Assembly: GCF_001591165.1 (NCBI RefSeq)
Contig: NZ_BCUG01000023.1
Location: forward strand, 1 to 64,000
Reading direction: 5' to 3'
Length of the DNA: 64,000 nt
From: Thauera butanivorans NBRC 103042
Lineage (GTDB): Bacteria; Pseudomonadota; Gammaproteobacteria; Burkholderiales; Rhodocyclaceae
The notes below the pieces were generated by a model that was given only the letters and a program-made list of their open reading frames with translations, searched no databases and was not told the origin of the DNA. Below are positions 51,301-57,748 of this stretch, piece by piece. Each line of letters starts with the position of its first letter. The stretch's first letter is position 1. A program made the position numbers and the translations under genes.

Positions 51301-51680
51301 CCGACCAGGCTGCCGGCCGGATAGCCGAACAGCTCGTGTGCCTTCGGGTTGGCGATGATGATGGTGCCGCCGGCATCGACGATGAGCATGCCGTCCGGAG
51401 AAAACTCGATGATCTGGCGGTACCAGGTTTCGGTGTGGCCGGATTGTTCGCGCTCGGCATCGGTCCTGCAGGCGGCGCGGCGATGGAAAAACTGCATGGA
51501 CGCTGCGAGCATGCCCATGCCGGCCAGGACCAGGACGATCGAACCGAGTACGCCGTACTGCCCGTGAGCGAGCAGGAAGCCCAGCAGCACGCTCGACGTG
51601 GCCGCCGTCAGCAGGATGGCCGGTCCTCCGGTGAATCTCGAGCGATCGGGCATGGGTTTCAATGTGGCGTTCTTGTCCAT
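48375..51680 (-). CDS. Hybrid sensor histidine kinase (2TM-PAS-PAS-HisKA-HATPase-REC-REC-HPt)
   Basis: A 1101-residue membrane phosphorelay protein. Two N-terminal helices (GPAILLTAATSSVLLGFLLA, VLGSIVLVLAGMGMLAA) are followed by two PAS domains (about 85-205 and 215-335), the H box NMSHEIRTPMN, the ATPase boxes HDTGIGI and GGTGLGLAI, and receivers with acceptors in VLMDWMMPG and VLMDCQMPVMDG. An HPt domain with His in AHTLKGLAGNIGA follows. About 60 residues of extra C-terminal helix end the protein. The start is uncertain; ATG 51653 is an alternative. Coupled by overlap to the HD-GYP regulator, it probably controls c-di-GMP turnover; the signal is unknown. Confidence 0.9.
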   Translation of the reverse strand: MDKNATLKPMPDRSRFTGGPAILLTAATSSVLLGFLLAHGQYGVLGSIVLVLAGMGMLAASMQFFHRRAACRTDAEREQSGHTETWYRQIIEFSPDGMLIVDAGGTIIIANPKAHELFGYPAGSLVGLGVDELVPTDIRPRHAAMRARFNACADGHLHLGKAAGSFRAARHDGSEFPVELGLTHLPDQGGGPACTCVTVRDVTQHKAYEQTIADQLTFQRTLLNTLPHPMFFKDGKGRYLGFNQAFLDSFGIERETLLGKSVLQFMQLPAEDRLAYHEANERVLREGGTFTAEMRLPYADGRVHDVLYSLSGHRGSDGRTAGLVGALIDISAQKQAEQVQVEAKLLAEEATRLKSDFLANMSHEIRTPMNVIMGMAHLALDSPLSPRQRNYLEKIHAASATLLGIINDILDFSKIEAGKLQFEETDFFLEDVLANLAALGTARAQNRGLELLFDIGVDVPTSLRGDPLRLGQVLNNLLGNALKFTTQGEITITIRRERSLDDSVWLCFAVHDTGIGIDEEQRQHLFQAFTQADSSTSRKYGGTGLGLAICKRLVELMGGELGVDSELGIGSTFHFRAPFRLQNRQRRLEIGSEDILGMRVLVVDDNPNARDILQGMLHALKFDADTAADAAGAIAMLESACAAGRPYRLVLMDWMMPGTSGVEAIRQIRAHPGIGETPCFVMVTAFSREELHARLGDLPVAGLLEKPVTPSTLLDCILAAFGAADTHQPRKKAMQADFLEAQRALRGARLLLVEDNTMNQEMSVDILGRSGIHVDVANNGAEALALIARSRYDGVLMDCQMPVMDGFEATHRIRAMEDCARLPIIAMTANAMSGDRERCLAAGMNDHISKPIDVQQLFIRLHQWIGPRARQQALPDGTPDPRSDTIALPAVPGLQLDTALQRLGGDAELLHTLLRRFCDTQCDAPARISQALAAGDRDTAARIAHTLKGLAGNIGAEALAARAADIDSRLRNGQDAEAALHGLAGALATLGSGIRAALARHAPAGTVADTTAAATPAWLDALRAGLQQLENLLLADDGESGRHLDSLAAALDSLEQPERIERLRELVALYRFDEALDCLDALRQACPALADPPPTPESIQP

Positions 51681-51910
51681 GACAAAGTATTGCGGGGCTG
51701 CGGCCATCCCGTATTTGCGCTTCAGGCATGCGCATGTTTCCGGCCGCTTCGCAATGAAGCTCGTTCGCGGATGAATGCCCAACGTGGGGAGTTTAGTGTG
51801 CCGGGGTCCTGCTTGCCATCCCCGGCGCCGGTCCGGCCGGGCGGCATCCCGTGCCCGTTCGGCTAGAATGGCCGGCCGCCGTGCCCTCGCCTCCTGCGCC
51901 TGCCGAATCG

Positions 51911-53902
51911 ATGTCCGCTCTCCTCAACGCGCCGCAGCGCGAAGCAATCCGTTATCTCGACGGCCCCTGCCTGGTGCTGGCCGGCGCGGGCAGCGGCAAG
52001 ACGCGGGTGATCACCCACAAGATCGCCCACCTGATCGACGAATGCGGGCTGAGCCCCGCCAACATCGCCGCGATCACCTTCACCAACAAGGCGGCGAAGG
52101 AAATGCAGGAGCGCGTCGCCCATCTGATGGGCGGGCGGGCGCCGAAGGGCCTGACCGTGTGCACCTTCCATGCGCTGGGCGTGCGCATCATCCGCCAGGA
52201 AGCCGTGCATTGCGGCCTGAAGCCGCAGTTCTCCATCCTCGATGCGTCCGACACGGTGCAGATCGTCGCCGACGTCGCCGGCGACAGCGACAAGGGCATC
52301 GCCAAGCAGATGCAGTGGCAGATCTCGTCGTGGAAGAACGCGATGATCACCCCCGAAGAGGCCGCGCAGCTTGCCGACAACGAGATCGCCTCGGTCGCGG
52401 CGAAGCTGTACAAGGAGTACGAACGCACCTTGCGCGCCTACCAGGCGGTGGATTTCGACGACCTGATCTCGCTGCCGGTGCGCCTGTTCGACGAGCACCC
52501 CGAAGTACGCGAGCGCTGGCAGAACAGGCTGCGCTATCTGTTGGTGGATGAATACCAGGACACCAACCGCGCCCAGTATCGGCTGCTGCGCCTGCTGTCG
52601 GGCGTGCGCGGCGCCTTCACCGCGGTGGGCGACGACGACCAGGCCATCTACGCCTGGCGCGGTGCCGACGTCGAGAACCTGCGGCTGCTGCAGCAGGACT
52701 ACCCGAAGCTGAAAGTCATCAAGCTGGAGCAGAACTACCGCTCGTCGCGCCGCATCCTCGAAGCCGCCAACACCGTCATCGCCAACAACGAGAAGCTGTT
52801 CGAAAAGCGCCTGTGGTCCGAGCACGGCGTCGGCGAACAGATCGTCGTCACCAACTGCCGCGATGCCGAGCACGAGGCCGAATGGGTGGCGACCAAGCTG
52901 TCCGCGCACAAGTTCGAGAATCGCACCCGGTTCAAGGACTACGCCATCCTGTACCGCGGCAACCACCAGGCCCGCATCATCGAGCAACAGTTGCGCAACA
53001 ACCGCATTCCCTACGTGATGTCGGGCGGGCAGAGCTTTTTCGACAAGGCCGAGATCCGCGACCTGATCGCCTGGCTGCGGCTGATGGTCAACGAGGACGA
53101 CGACCTCGCCTTCATCCGTGCCATCACCACCCCGCGCCGTGGGGTCGGTGCTGCCACGCTGGAAGCGCTCGGTGCCTATGCCGGCCAGCGCCACGTCAGC
53201 CTGTTCGCCGCGGTGTTCGAGGAAGGGCTGACCCAGCACCTGAACGCCAAGCAGCTCGGCGGCGTGCAGGAATTCGCCGGCTTCATCAACCGCCTGCAGT
53301 ACCGCGCGCCGCGCGAGCCCGCCGCGCAACTGCTGGAAGACCTGCTCGGCGCGATCGGCTACGAAGCTTGGCTGTTCGAGCACTGCGACACGCGCGAGGC
53401 GGAATCCAAGTGGAACAACGTGCGCGATTTCGTCGGCTGGCTGGGCAGGAAGGGCGAGGAAGACGGCAAGAACCTGATCGAGCTGACCCAGACCATCGCG
53501 CTGATGTCCATGCTCGACAAGGAAGACCCGGATTTCGACGGCGTGCAACTGGCCACGCTGCACGCCTCAAAGGGCCTGGAGTTTCCGCATGTGTTCCTGA
53601 TCGGCGTCGAGGAAGGCCTGCTGCCGCACCAGAGCAGCATCGACGAGGACAAGATCGAGGAAGAGCGCCGGCTGATGTACGTCGGCATCACCCGCGCCCA
53701 GCGCAGCCTCAACGTCACCTGGTGCGAGCGGCGCAAGTCCGGCCGCGAATTCCGCCCCTGCGAGCCGAGCCGCTTCATCGCTGAGATGGGCGGCGATGTC
53801 CGCATCAACGACCGCAAGACCGCGGCACCGGTATCGAAGGAGGAAGGCCAGGCGCGACTGGCCAGTCTGCGGGCGATGTTCGAGTCGCGGGCGAAGGACT
53901 GA
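51911..53902 (+). CDS. rep: ATP-dependent DNA helicase Rep (UvrD/Rep superfamily 1)
   Basis: A 663-residue 3'-5' helicase that helps forks pass protein roadblocks. Motif I is LAGAGSGKTRV, motif Ia AAITFTNKAAKEM, motif II LLVDEYQDTN, motif III AVGDDDQAIYAWRGA, motif IV LEQNYRSSRRIL and motif VI MYVGITRAQRSL. The length and start MSALLNAPQREAIRYLDGP match Rep rather than UvrD. Such helicases are also host factors for filamentous-phage replication, and one such prophage lies about 700 bp downstream; the adjacency is probably coincidental. Confidence 0.92.
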   Translation: MSALLNAPQREAIRYLDGPCLVLAGAGSGKTRVITHKIAHLIDECGLSPANIAAITFTNKAAKEMQERVAHLMGGRAPKGLTVCTFHALGVRIIRQEAVHCGLKPQFSILDASDTVQIVADVAGDSDKGIAKQMQWQISSWKNAMITPEEAAQLADNEIASVAAKLYKEYERTLRAYQAVDFDDLISLPVRLFDEHPEVRERWQNRLRYLLVDEYQDTNRAQYRLLRLLSGVRGAFTAVGDDDQAIYAWRGADVENLRLLQQDYPKLKVIKLEQNYRSSRRILEAANTVIANNEKLFEKRLWSEHGVGEQIVVTNCRDAEHEAEWVATKLSAHKFENRTRFKDYAILYRGNHQARIIEQQLRNNRIPYVMSGGQSFFDKAEIRDLIAWLRLMVNEDDDLAFIRAITTPRRGVGAATLEALGAYAGQRHVSLFAAVFEEGLTQHLNAKQLGGVQEFAGFINRLQYRAPREPAAQLLEDLLGAIGYEAWLFEHCDTREAESKWNNVRDFVGWLGRKGEEDGKNLIELTQTIALMSMLDKEDPDFDGVQLATLHASKGLEFPHVFLIGVEEGLLPHQSSIDEDKIEEERRLMYVGITRAQRSLNVTWCERRKSGREFRPCEPSRFIAEMGGDVRINDRKTAAPVSKEEGQARLASLRAMFESRAKD

Positions 53903-53934
53903 GGGCGGGCAGCACGGCCCATGGCAGACACGAA

Positions 53935-53957
53935 AAAGGCAGCCGAAGCTGCCTTTC
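53935..53957. terminator. Bidirectional terminator between rep and cytochrome c5
   Basis: AAAGGCAGC and GCTGCCTTT pair around CGAA. On the minus strand the hairpin is followed by TTTTT and serves the cytochrome gene; on the plus strand TTT follows for rep. Confidence 0.8.
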
Positions 53958-53996
53958 CGGAGTGCCTGCTGCCCTGACGGGCAGCACAAGCGAAAC

Positions 53997-54434
53997 TTAC
54001 TCGACCGGGGGTTCGGTGTAGCTCGCACCGGCGCTGTTGGCCAGGAAGGCCACCGCGCGCTTCACTTCGGTGTCGGTCAGGTCGCTGCCGCCGCCGCGCG
54101 GGGGCATCGCACCCTTGCCGGCGATGGCCGAAGCGGTCAGGCCGTCGAGGCCCATTGCCAGGCGGGAACCCCAGTCGCCCGCATCGCCGGTCTTCGGCGC
54201 ACCGACCAGGCCGGCTTCGTGGCAGGCGGCACAGGTGGCCTTGTAGATCTGCTCGCCAGTGCGGGAGCCCGGTGCGATCTTGACGGCCTGGATCTCGACC
54301 CGTGCGACGGGCTGGATCAGGGTGGCGGTCAGCTCGGGGTCGACCGAACTCTGATTGCCACAGCCGGCCAGCCCGGCGGCTGCGATCATGGCGACAGGCA
54401 TTGCGAAGCGGGTGAGAGCGCGATGGTTCGACAT
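53997..54434 (-). CDS. Cytochrome c5-family lipoprotein
   Basis: A 145-residue monohaem cytochrome. The N-terminal signal ends in LAGCGN, a lipobox, so it is likely membrane-tethered. Haem is bound by CAACH, with the sixth ligand in GAMPPRGGGSDLTD, the cytochrome c5 signature, and the final helix EVKRAVAFLA. Probably a periplasmic electron carrier. It stands alone. Confidence 0.88.
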   Translation of the reverse strand: MSNHRALTRFAMPVAMIAAAGLAGCGNQSSVDPELTATLIQPVARVEIQAVKIAPGSRTGEQIYKATCAACHEAGLVGAPKTGDAGDWGSRLAMGLDGLTASAIAGKGAMPPRGGGSDLTDTEVKRAVAFLANSAGASYTEPPVE

Positions 54435-54583
54435 GCTCGGGTCCTTTGACTTGTGTTATGGCGCAAGGCGAAAGCACGAATTATAGCCATGTAAAAACCA
54501 TCGTGGCAGCGCGGCATGGACTTCGCGGACAAACACGGCTATGCTTGCGACCCTTGTGCGGGTAGCGATCCGCGCAAGCCCCC

Positions 54584-54660
54584 GCGCCCGTAGCTCAGCT
54601 GGATAGAGTACTGCCCTCCGAAGGCAGGGGTCGGACGTTCGAATCGTCTCGGGCGCGCCA
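54584..54660 (+). tRNA. tRNA-Arg (anticodon CCG)
   Basis: A complete 77-nt cloverleaf. Acceptor GCGCCCG (54584-54590) pairs with CGGGCGC (54650-54656); the discriminator base and an encoded CCA follow. The anticodon stem CTGCC/GGCAG holds loop CTCCGAA with anticodon CCG at 54618-54620, reading CGG. The TTCGAAT T-loop is intact. The phage element starts at its 3' end, so this gene is the probable attachment site and stays functional. Confidence 0.95.
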
Positions 54661-54951
54661 TATTCCAAGCGGTCCTCCAGTTCTCTGGCGGGCCGCTTTT
54701 GCTTTGTGCTCCCAGAACGCGCGCTTGGCCGCGTCCTTCTCCCGCTCGGCGTTCGCCTGGGCGATGACGGTCATCTCATCGATACCGAGCAATTCCGCCA
54801 GACGGGCGGCGGTGTAGTCGTCGATTACCCGTTCCCCTTGGTCGTATCGCGTAAGAGCTGCTCGGCTCAATCCGAGCGCGCGCGCCAGTTCGGCGTTCGT
54901 TTCGGCTTCTAGCTTTCTCTTCGCTGCCTTCAGGTAGTCCTGTGTGTTCAT
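54595..54951 (-). CDS. Phage repressor-like HTH protein whose tail is antisense tRNA
   Basis: A 118-residue protein with an N-terminal Cro/C1-type HTH (NAELARALGLSRAALTRYDQG) followed by a charged helix. The last ~21 residues, from WRARDDSNVRP onward, are encoded by the complement of tRNA-Arg, and the stop lies inside the tRNA. The natural phage protein probably has a different end: attP lies in its 3' end, and integration fixes the present tail. It faces a divergent phage promoter that carries repeats, so a role as lysogeny or copy-control repressor is likely. Confidence 0.7.
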   Translation of the reverse strand: MNTQDYLKAAKRKLEAETNAELARALGLSRAALTRYDQGERVIDDYTAARLAELLGIDEMTVIAQANAEREKDAAKRAFWEHKAKAARQRTGGPLGIWRARDDSNVRPLPSEGSTLSS

Positions 54952-54987
54952 GGTTCTCTCCGTCGGAACGGGTGGAACATATCGGTG

Positions 54988-55042
54988 CTGTTACCGCTTG
55001 ACAACACTGTTACCAGATGGTTACGTTTGCGCCGCTGTTACT
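54988..55042 (+). promoter_or_regulatory. Phage early promoter with CTGTTAC repeats
   Basis: TTGACA (54998-55003), 17 bp, then TTACGT (55021-55026) make a candidate promoter for the ssDNA-binding protein gene. Three direct repeats CTGTTAC(C/T) at 54988, 55007 and 55035 flank and overlap it, as expected for operators of the divergent HTH protein. Confidence 0.5.
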
Positions 55043-55068
55043 TGAAACCGTTGTCATAGGGGAACGTC

Positions 55069-55416
55069 ATGAGTGCAAACGCAGCAGCATCAGTAGCGGA
55101 ACTGCCCGCATCGGCCAAGTCGGCCACCCGGCTCGGAGAGGCCACCATCAAGGGACGTCTGCAGCTTTACCGCCGCCCGCAAGGCAACAGCCAGTTCTGG
55201 GAAAACCTCATCATCCTGCCGGCGCCGGACGAGTACTCATCGCCGGCCACGGTGCTCGTGCTCGCCTCGCGTCGCCTGGGCGAGCGCGACGACGATGTGA
55301 CGGTGCGCGTGCGCATCGGCGGCTACCGCCGCAGCTACAACAGCACCGACCGCGAGACGGGCGAGATTCGCAACGTCCAGACCGCCGACGTGAAGCTGTT
55401 CGCTCTCGAGGACTGA
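55069..55416 (+). CDS. Putative phage ssDNA-binding protein (gV-like role)
   Basis: A 115-residue protein. After an Ala/Ser-rich tail the core is beta-rich (TIKGRLQLYRRPQGNSQFWENLIILPA, VTVRVRIGGYRRSYNS), with basic and aromatic residues suited to nucleic-acid binding. Its place immediately upstream of the replication initiator corresponds to the single-strand-binding gene of other inoviruses. The AGGGGAA site precedes the ATG. The assignment rests on position and general character; no specific motif proves it. Confidence 0.55.
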   Translation: MSANAAASVAELPASAKSATRLGEATIKGRLQLYRRPQGNSQFWENLIILPAPDEYSSPATVLVLASRRLGERDDDVTVRVRIGGYRRSYNSTDRETGEIRNVQTADVKLFALED

Positions 55417-55672
55417 GCGATGGCGACAGCGGCCCTTCACCTGGTCGTCGATCTGTCGCCATTCGGCGGCAGGTCGGCGCCGGTTTCTTGCGGTGCCGAG
55501 TCTTTTTCCGTCGTTTCACGATGTGGGATGGCGGAGGGGGTTTCGAGTCCGGGTCCGTATGTAACACCCGGACTTTGTGCACCAGGGTGCACTTTTGGCG
55601 TCTTGGGGGGTGCCGGACTTTGTCTAACGGGTTGGACTGACAGCCTTCAAATGAGTCCATCGGAGTAATCAA
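55417..55672. other. Hairpin-rich gap before the replication gene (candidate origin)
   Basis: Two adjacent hairpins occur: GTCCGGGT (55547-55554) with ACCCGGAC (55566-55573), and GTGCACC (55577-55583) with GGTGCAC (55586-55592) followed by TTTT. An 11-bp direct repeat CCGGACTTTGT occurs at 55568 and 55613. An 82-codon open frame starts at 55420 but has no convincing character. Such structure next to the initiator gene suits a rolling-circle plus-strand origin; no nick-site consensus was recognised. Confidence 0.4.
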
Positions 55673-56737
55673 ATGATCCTCCGAAACCTCCTCATCGACT
55701 GGCTCACCCTCCGCATCCCGCTGACGCATTCGCGGCTGTCGAAGGTGGTCCATGACCGCATCCGCGACTGCCTCGGGAGCCTGCACCACACCGATTCGAA
55801 CGGAGAGCTTGTCTGGTCGAAGCACGTTCTCGACATCGACAAGCTGCGTTCCGACTCGGTGGGCCTGTTCTGGCAGGTCAAGGGCGACGGCCGGGAAACC
55901 TATCTCGTCATCGGCGGTTCGCCGGCTTCGCTCGAACACGGCATCAACGTGTTCGGCTCGCTCGACATCCGCCACGCCGCGACCGTGATGATCCGCGCCG
56001 CGATGCGCGAGTTTCACGCCGTGCTGCCGCCGCTTGAACAGTGGCAGTGCCAGCGCATCGACATCACCGGCAACTACGGCCTGCCGGATTACGAGTCGGT
56101 CAAGTCCGCCTTGCGCATGCTGCTGTTGTCGGATGGATCGCGGCGTAAGCCCGGATCGAAGCGTGACGCCGATTCCGTGTATTGGAACGCCTCCAGCGAT
56201 CTGGTGAAAGGGAAGGCGTACCACAAGGGGCCGCAGCTTCGGAAGCTGGCCAAGGAAGGCAAGGTCAAGGCATCCGATCACCAGCTCGATGCCGCCGACC
56301 GGCTATTGCGCCTCGAATGCACCAAGGGCGCGCGCTGGTTCCGGCGCCAGCGCGAGGCGGGCGGCAAATGGTGGCAAATGACGGCATTTCAACTCTGGGA
56401 AGAATACAAGGCGTTTTTCGGGAAATTGGTTCAGGGCGTGGAGGTCAAGGAAATGAACAGAATGGAAATGGTCACGAAGATGATGGAAGTCAATCGCATC
56501 ACCGAGGGCAGGGCGGAAGCGGCTTTTACGACGTTGCGCAATATCCGTGAGGATGGTTTCGATGTGGTCAAGGGCTATATGACTAAACGAACGTTCTACC
56601 TCCATCTGAAACACCTCCGCGCCATCGGCGTTACCGATGCCGACATGCACACCGCCAAGATTCTGCCGATTCGCCCGGTCAAGATCGTCCTGGCGCAGCC
56701 GGTCGGCAGTTGGGATGAACTGCGGCGGGTGGCGTGA
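55673..56737 (+). CDS. Phage replication initiation protein, II/X family
   Basis: A 354-residue protein resembling the gene II/X initiators of filamentous phages, which nick the plus origin and start rolling-circle replication. An N-terminal beta-rich part (LLIDWLTLRIPLTHSRL, QRIDITGNYGL) is followed by KAYHKGPQLRKLAK and the C-terminal GYMTKRTFYLHLKHLRAIGV region typical of the X domain. An internal ATG could give an X-like shorter product. Its stop overlaps the next small gene. Confidence 0.78.
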   Translation: MILRNLLIDWLTLRIPLTHSRLSKVVHDRIRDCLGSLHHTDSNGELVWSKHVLDIDKLRSDSVGLFWQVKGDGRETYLVIGGSPASLEHGINVFGSLDIRHAATVMIRAAMREFHAVLPPLEQWQCQRIDITGNYGLPDYESVKSALRMLLLSDGSRRKPGSKRDADSVYWNASSDLVKGKAYHKGPQLRKLAKEGKVKASDHQLDAADRLLRLECTKGARWFRRQREAGGKWWQMTAFQLWEEYKAFFGKLVQGVEVKEMNRMEMVTKMMEVNRITEGRAEAAFTTLRNIREDGFDVVKGYMTKRTFYLHLKHLRAIGVTDADMHTAKILPIRPVKIVLAQPVGSWDELRRVA

Positions 56738-56976
56738 TGAAAGAATCTCAACGGCGGGATTTTCGTCATGGTGACGATAAATCGGCACACCTGCAGATGC
56801 TGGCGTGCCTGCGCGAAGTGCTGCGTGCCCACGTTGAGTACAACGCCTATGCGGCGGAGCAGGCGGAAGTCTTTCGCAACTCGAAAGACTGCCATTACAG
56901 CGAGCGGGCCGGCGCTTTCTCTCTGGCGTTGGCGTTGCTCGATGGCGTCATCGACCACTATCGGGATATGCCGTGA
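56737..56976 (+). CDS. Small phage protein of unknown function
   Basis: A 79-residue soluble, helical protein with basic N-terminus (KESQRRDFRHGDDK) and helices MLACLREVLRAHVEYN and AFSLALALLDGVIDHY. The ATG overlaps the initiator stop (TGATG); a GTG one codon earlier is also possible. Not recognised. Position suggests a replication or assembly accessory. Confidence 0.55.
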   Translation: MKESQRRDFRHGDDKSAHLQMLACLREVLRAHVEYNAYAAEQAEVFRNSKDCHYSERAGAFSLALALLDGVIDHYRDMP

Positions 56977-57200
56977 TCGTCTGCATTCCTTCTTCCAATC
57001 CTGACGCACCGGGCATCGGCGGATGTGCCTGGGGACATCAGCCGGTCTATGTCGGCACCGACACGGCAGGCTTTCAGCCGCTCACGCTATTGGAATGCAC
57101 CGGCTTCCTCTGCGATATGGCCGTTCAGGACGTGGCATTCGCGGCCCTTGTCGTCGTCGCATTCTCAATCGGCTTTGCAGCGGGGTTCATGCGGCGATGA
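56973..57200 (+). CDS. Small phage membrane protein
   Basis: A 75-residue protein starting at GTG 56973, overlapping the preceding stop. The N-terminal half has three cysteines; the C-terminal half is one transmembrane helix (VAFAALVVVAFSIGFAAGF) ending in basic residues, as in filamentous-phage minor coat proteins. Its stop overlaps the next start (ATGA). Confidence 0.6.
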   Translation: MIVCIPSSNPDAPGIGGCAWGHQPVYVGTDTAGFQPLTLLECTGFLCDMAVQDVAFAALVVVAFSIGFAAGFMRR

Positions 57201-57322
57201 CGGATATACAAGTTTTGATCGGGTATGGTTTTTCGGCCCTCCTGCTCGGTTTTGGCGCCGGCTTCATCACCGGCGGCATTGTTTCACTCATCAAGGGCCT
57301 ACTTTCTCCAGAAGGTGATTGA
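57197..57322 (+). CDS. Tiny phage membrane protein (minor-coat-like)
   Basis: A 41-residue product with a single Gly-rich hydrophobic helix (GYGFSALLLGFGAGFITGGI) and a Lys near the C-terminus. It begins inside the stop of the previous gene and ends 1 nt before the major coat ATG. Size and position match pVII/pIX-type tip proteins. Confidence 0.6.
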   Translation: MTDIQVLIGYGFSALLLGFGAGFITGGIVSLIKGLLSPEGD

Positions 57323-57323
57323 C

Positions 57324-57581
57324 ATGGAAAGCAAAATGAAGCGGGTTATCGGAATTTCCTCGGGTGCGGCTGTGGCCGTCCTCGGCCTGGTCGGCGAAGC
57401 TTCCGCCGCATCGGTTATCGATGCCGGTATGAAGACTGCGCTCGAAGCGGGTTTCACTGACTTGGTCGATACCGTCAAGGATGTGATCTCCACTTCGTGG
57501 CCCTTCATCCTTGGCGCTACCGTGTTGCTGGCCGCGCCGGGACTGGTCCAGCGCATGATCTCGAAGGCGACCGGCCGCTAA
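57324..57581 (+). CDS. Major coat protein (pVIII-like, Pf1 CoaB-like)
   Basis: An 85-residue precursor. A signal peptide (RVIGISSGAAVAVLGLVGEASA) with ASA cleavage leaves a mature coat of about 57 residues: an amphipathic acidic N-terminal helix (DAGMKTALEAGFTDLVDTV), a hydrophobic membrane helix (FILGATVLLAAPGLV) and a basic C-terminus (KATGR) facing the DNA. This is the standard design of filamentous coat proteins. An AAGG site precedes the ATG, and the gene is followed at once by a strong terminator, which explains its expected high expression relative to later genes. Confidence 0.88.
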   Translation: MESKMKRVIGISSGAAVAVLGLVGEASAASVIDAGMKTALEAGFTDLVDTVKDVISTSWPFILGATVLLAAPGLVQRMISKATGR

Positions 57582-57596
57582 TCGCGCCAGTGCAGG

Positions 57597-57619
57597 AAAG
57601 GGGCTTCGGCCCCTTTTTT
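57597..57619 (+). terminator. Terminator after the major coat gene
   Basis: GGGGC and GCCCC pair around TTCG with flanking AAA, then six T residues. Placement directly after the coat gene is a hallmark of filamentous-phage transcription. Confidence 0.88.
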
Positions 57620-57655
57620 GCGCATTCCGTCAATGCCATTTGATTGAGGTAAAAA

Positions 57656-57748
57656 ATGGGAAACCACGATTTCCGGCTCGCGATCGCTACCGGCCTGCTG
57701 GTCGGGTCCGTCTTGGCCATTCTCGGCCGTATGCTCGGGTGGCTGTGA
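57656..57748 (+). CDS. 30-residue phage membrane protein
   Basis: ATG 57656 has a GAGG site 7 nt upstream and encodes 30 residues: a polar start (MGNHDFR) and one transmembrane helix (LAIATGLLVGSVLAILG). The stop overlaps the adsorption-protein ATG (TGATG). Size suits a pVII/pIX-like coat protein. Confidence 0.6.
   Translation: MGNHDFRLAIATGLLVGSVLAILGRMLGWL

Noticed and set aside
55420-55668. 82-codon frame between the ssDNA-binding gene and the initiator
   Set aside because: Composition is irregular and it runs through two hairpins and a direct repeat. No ribosome-binding site or family signal was seen.
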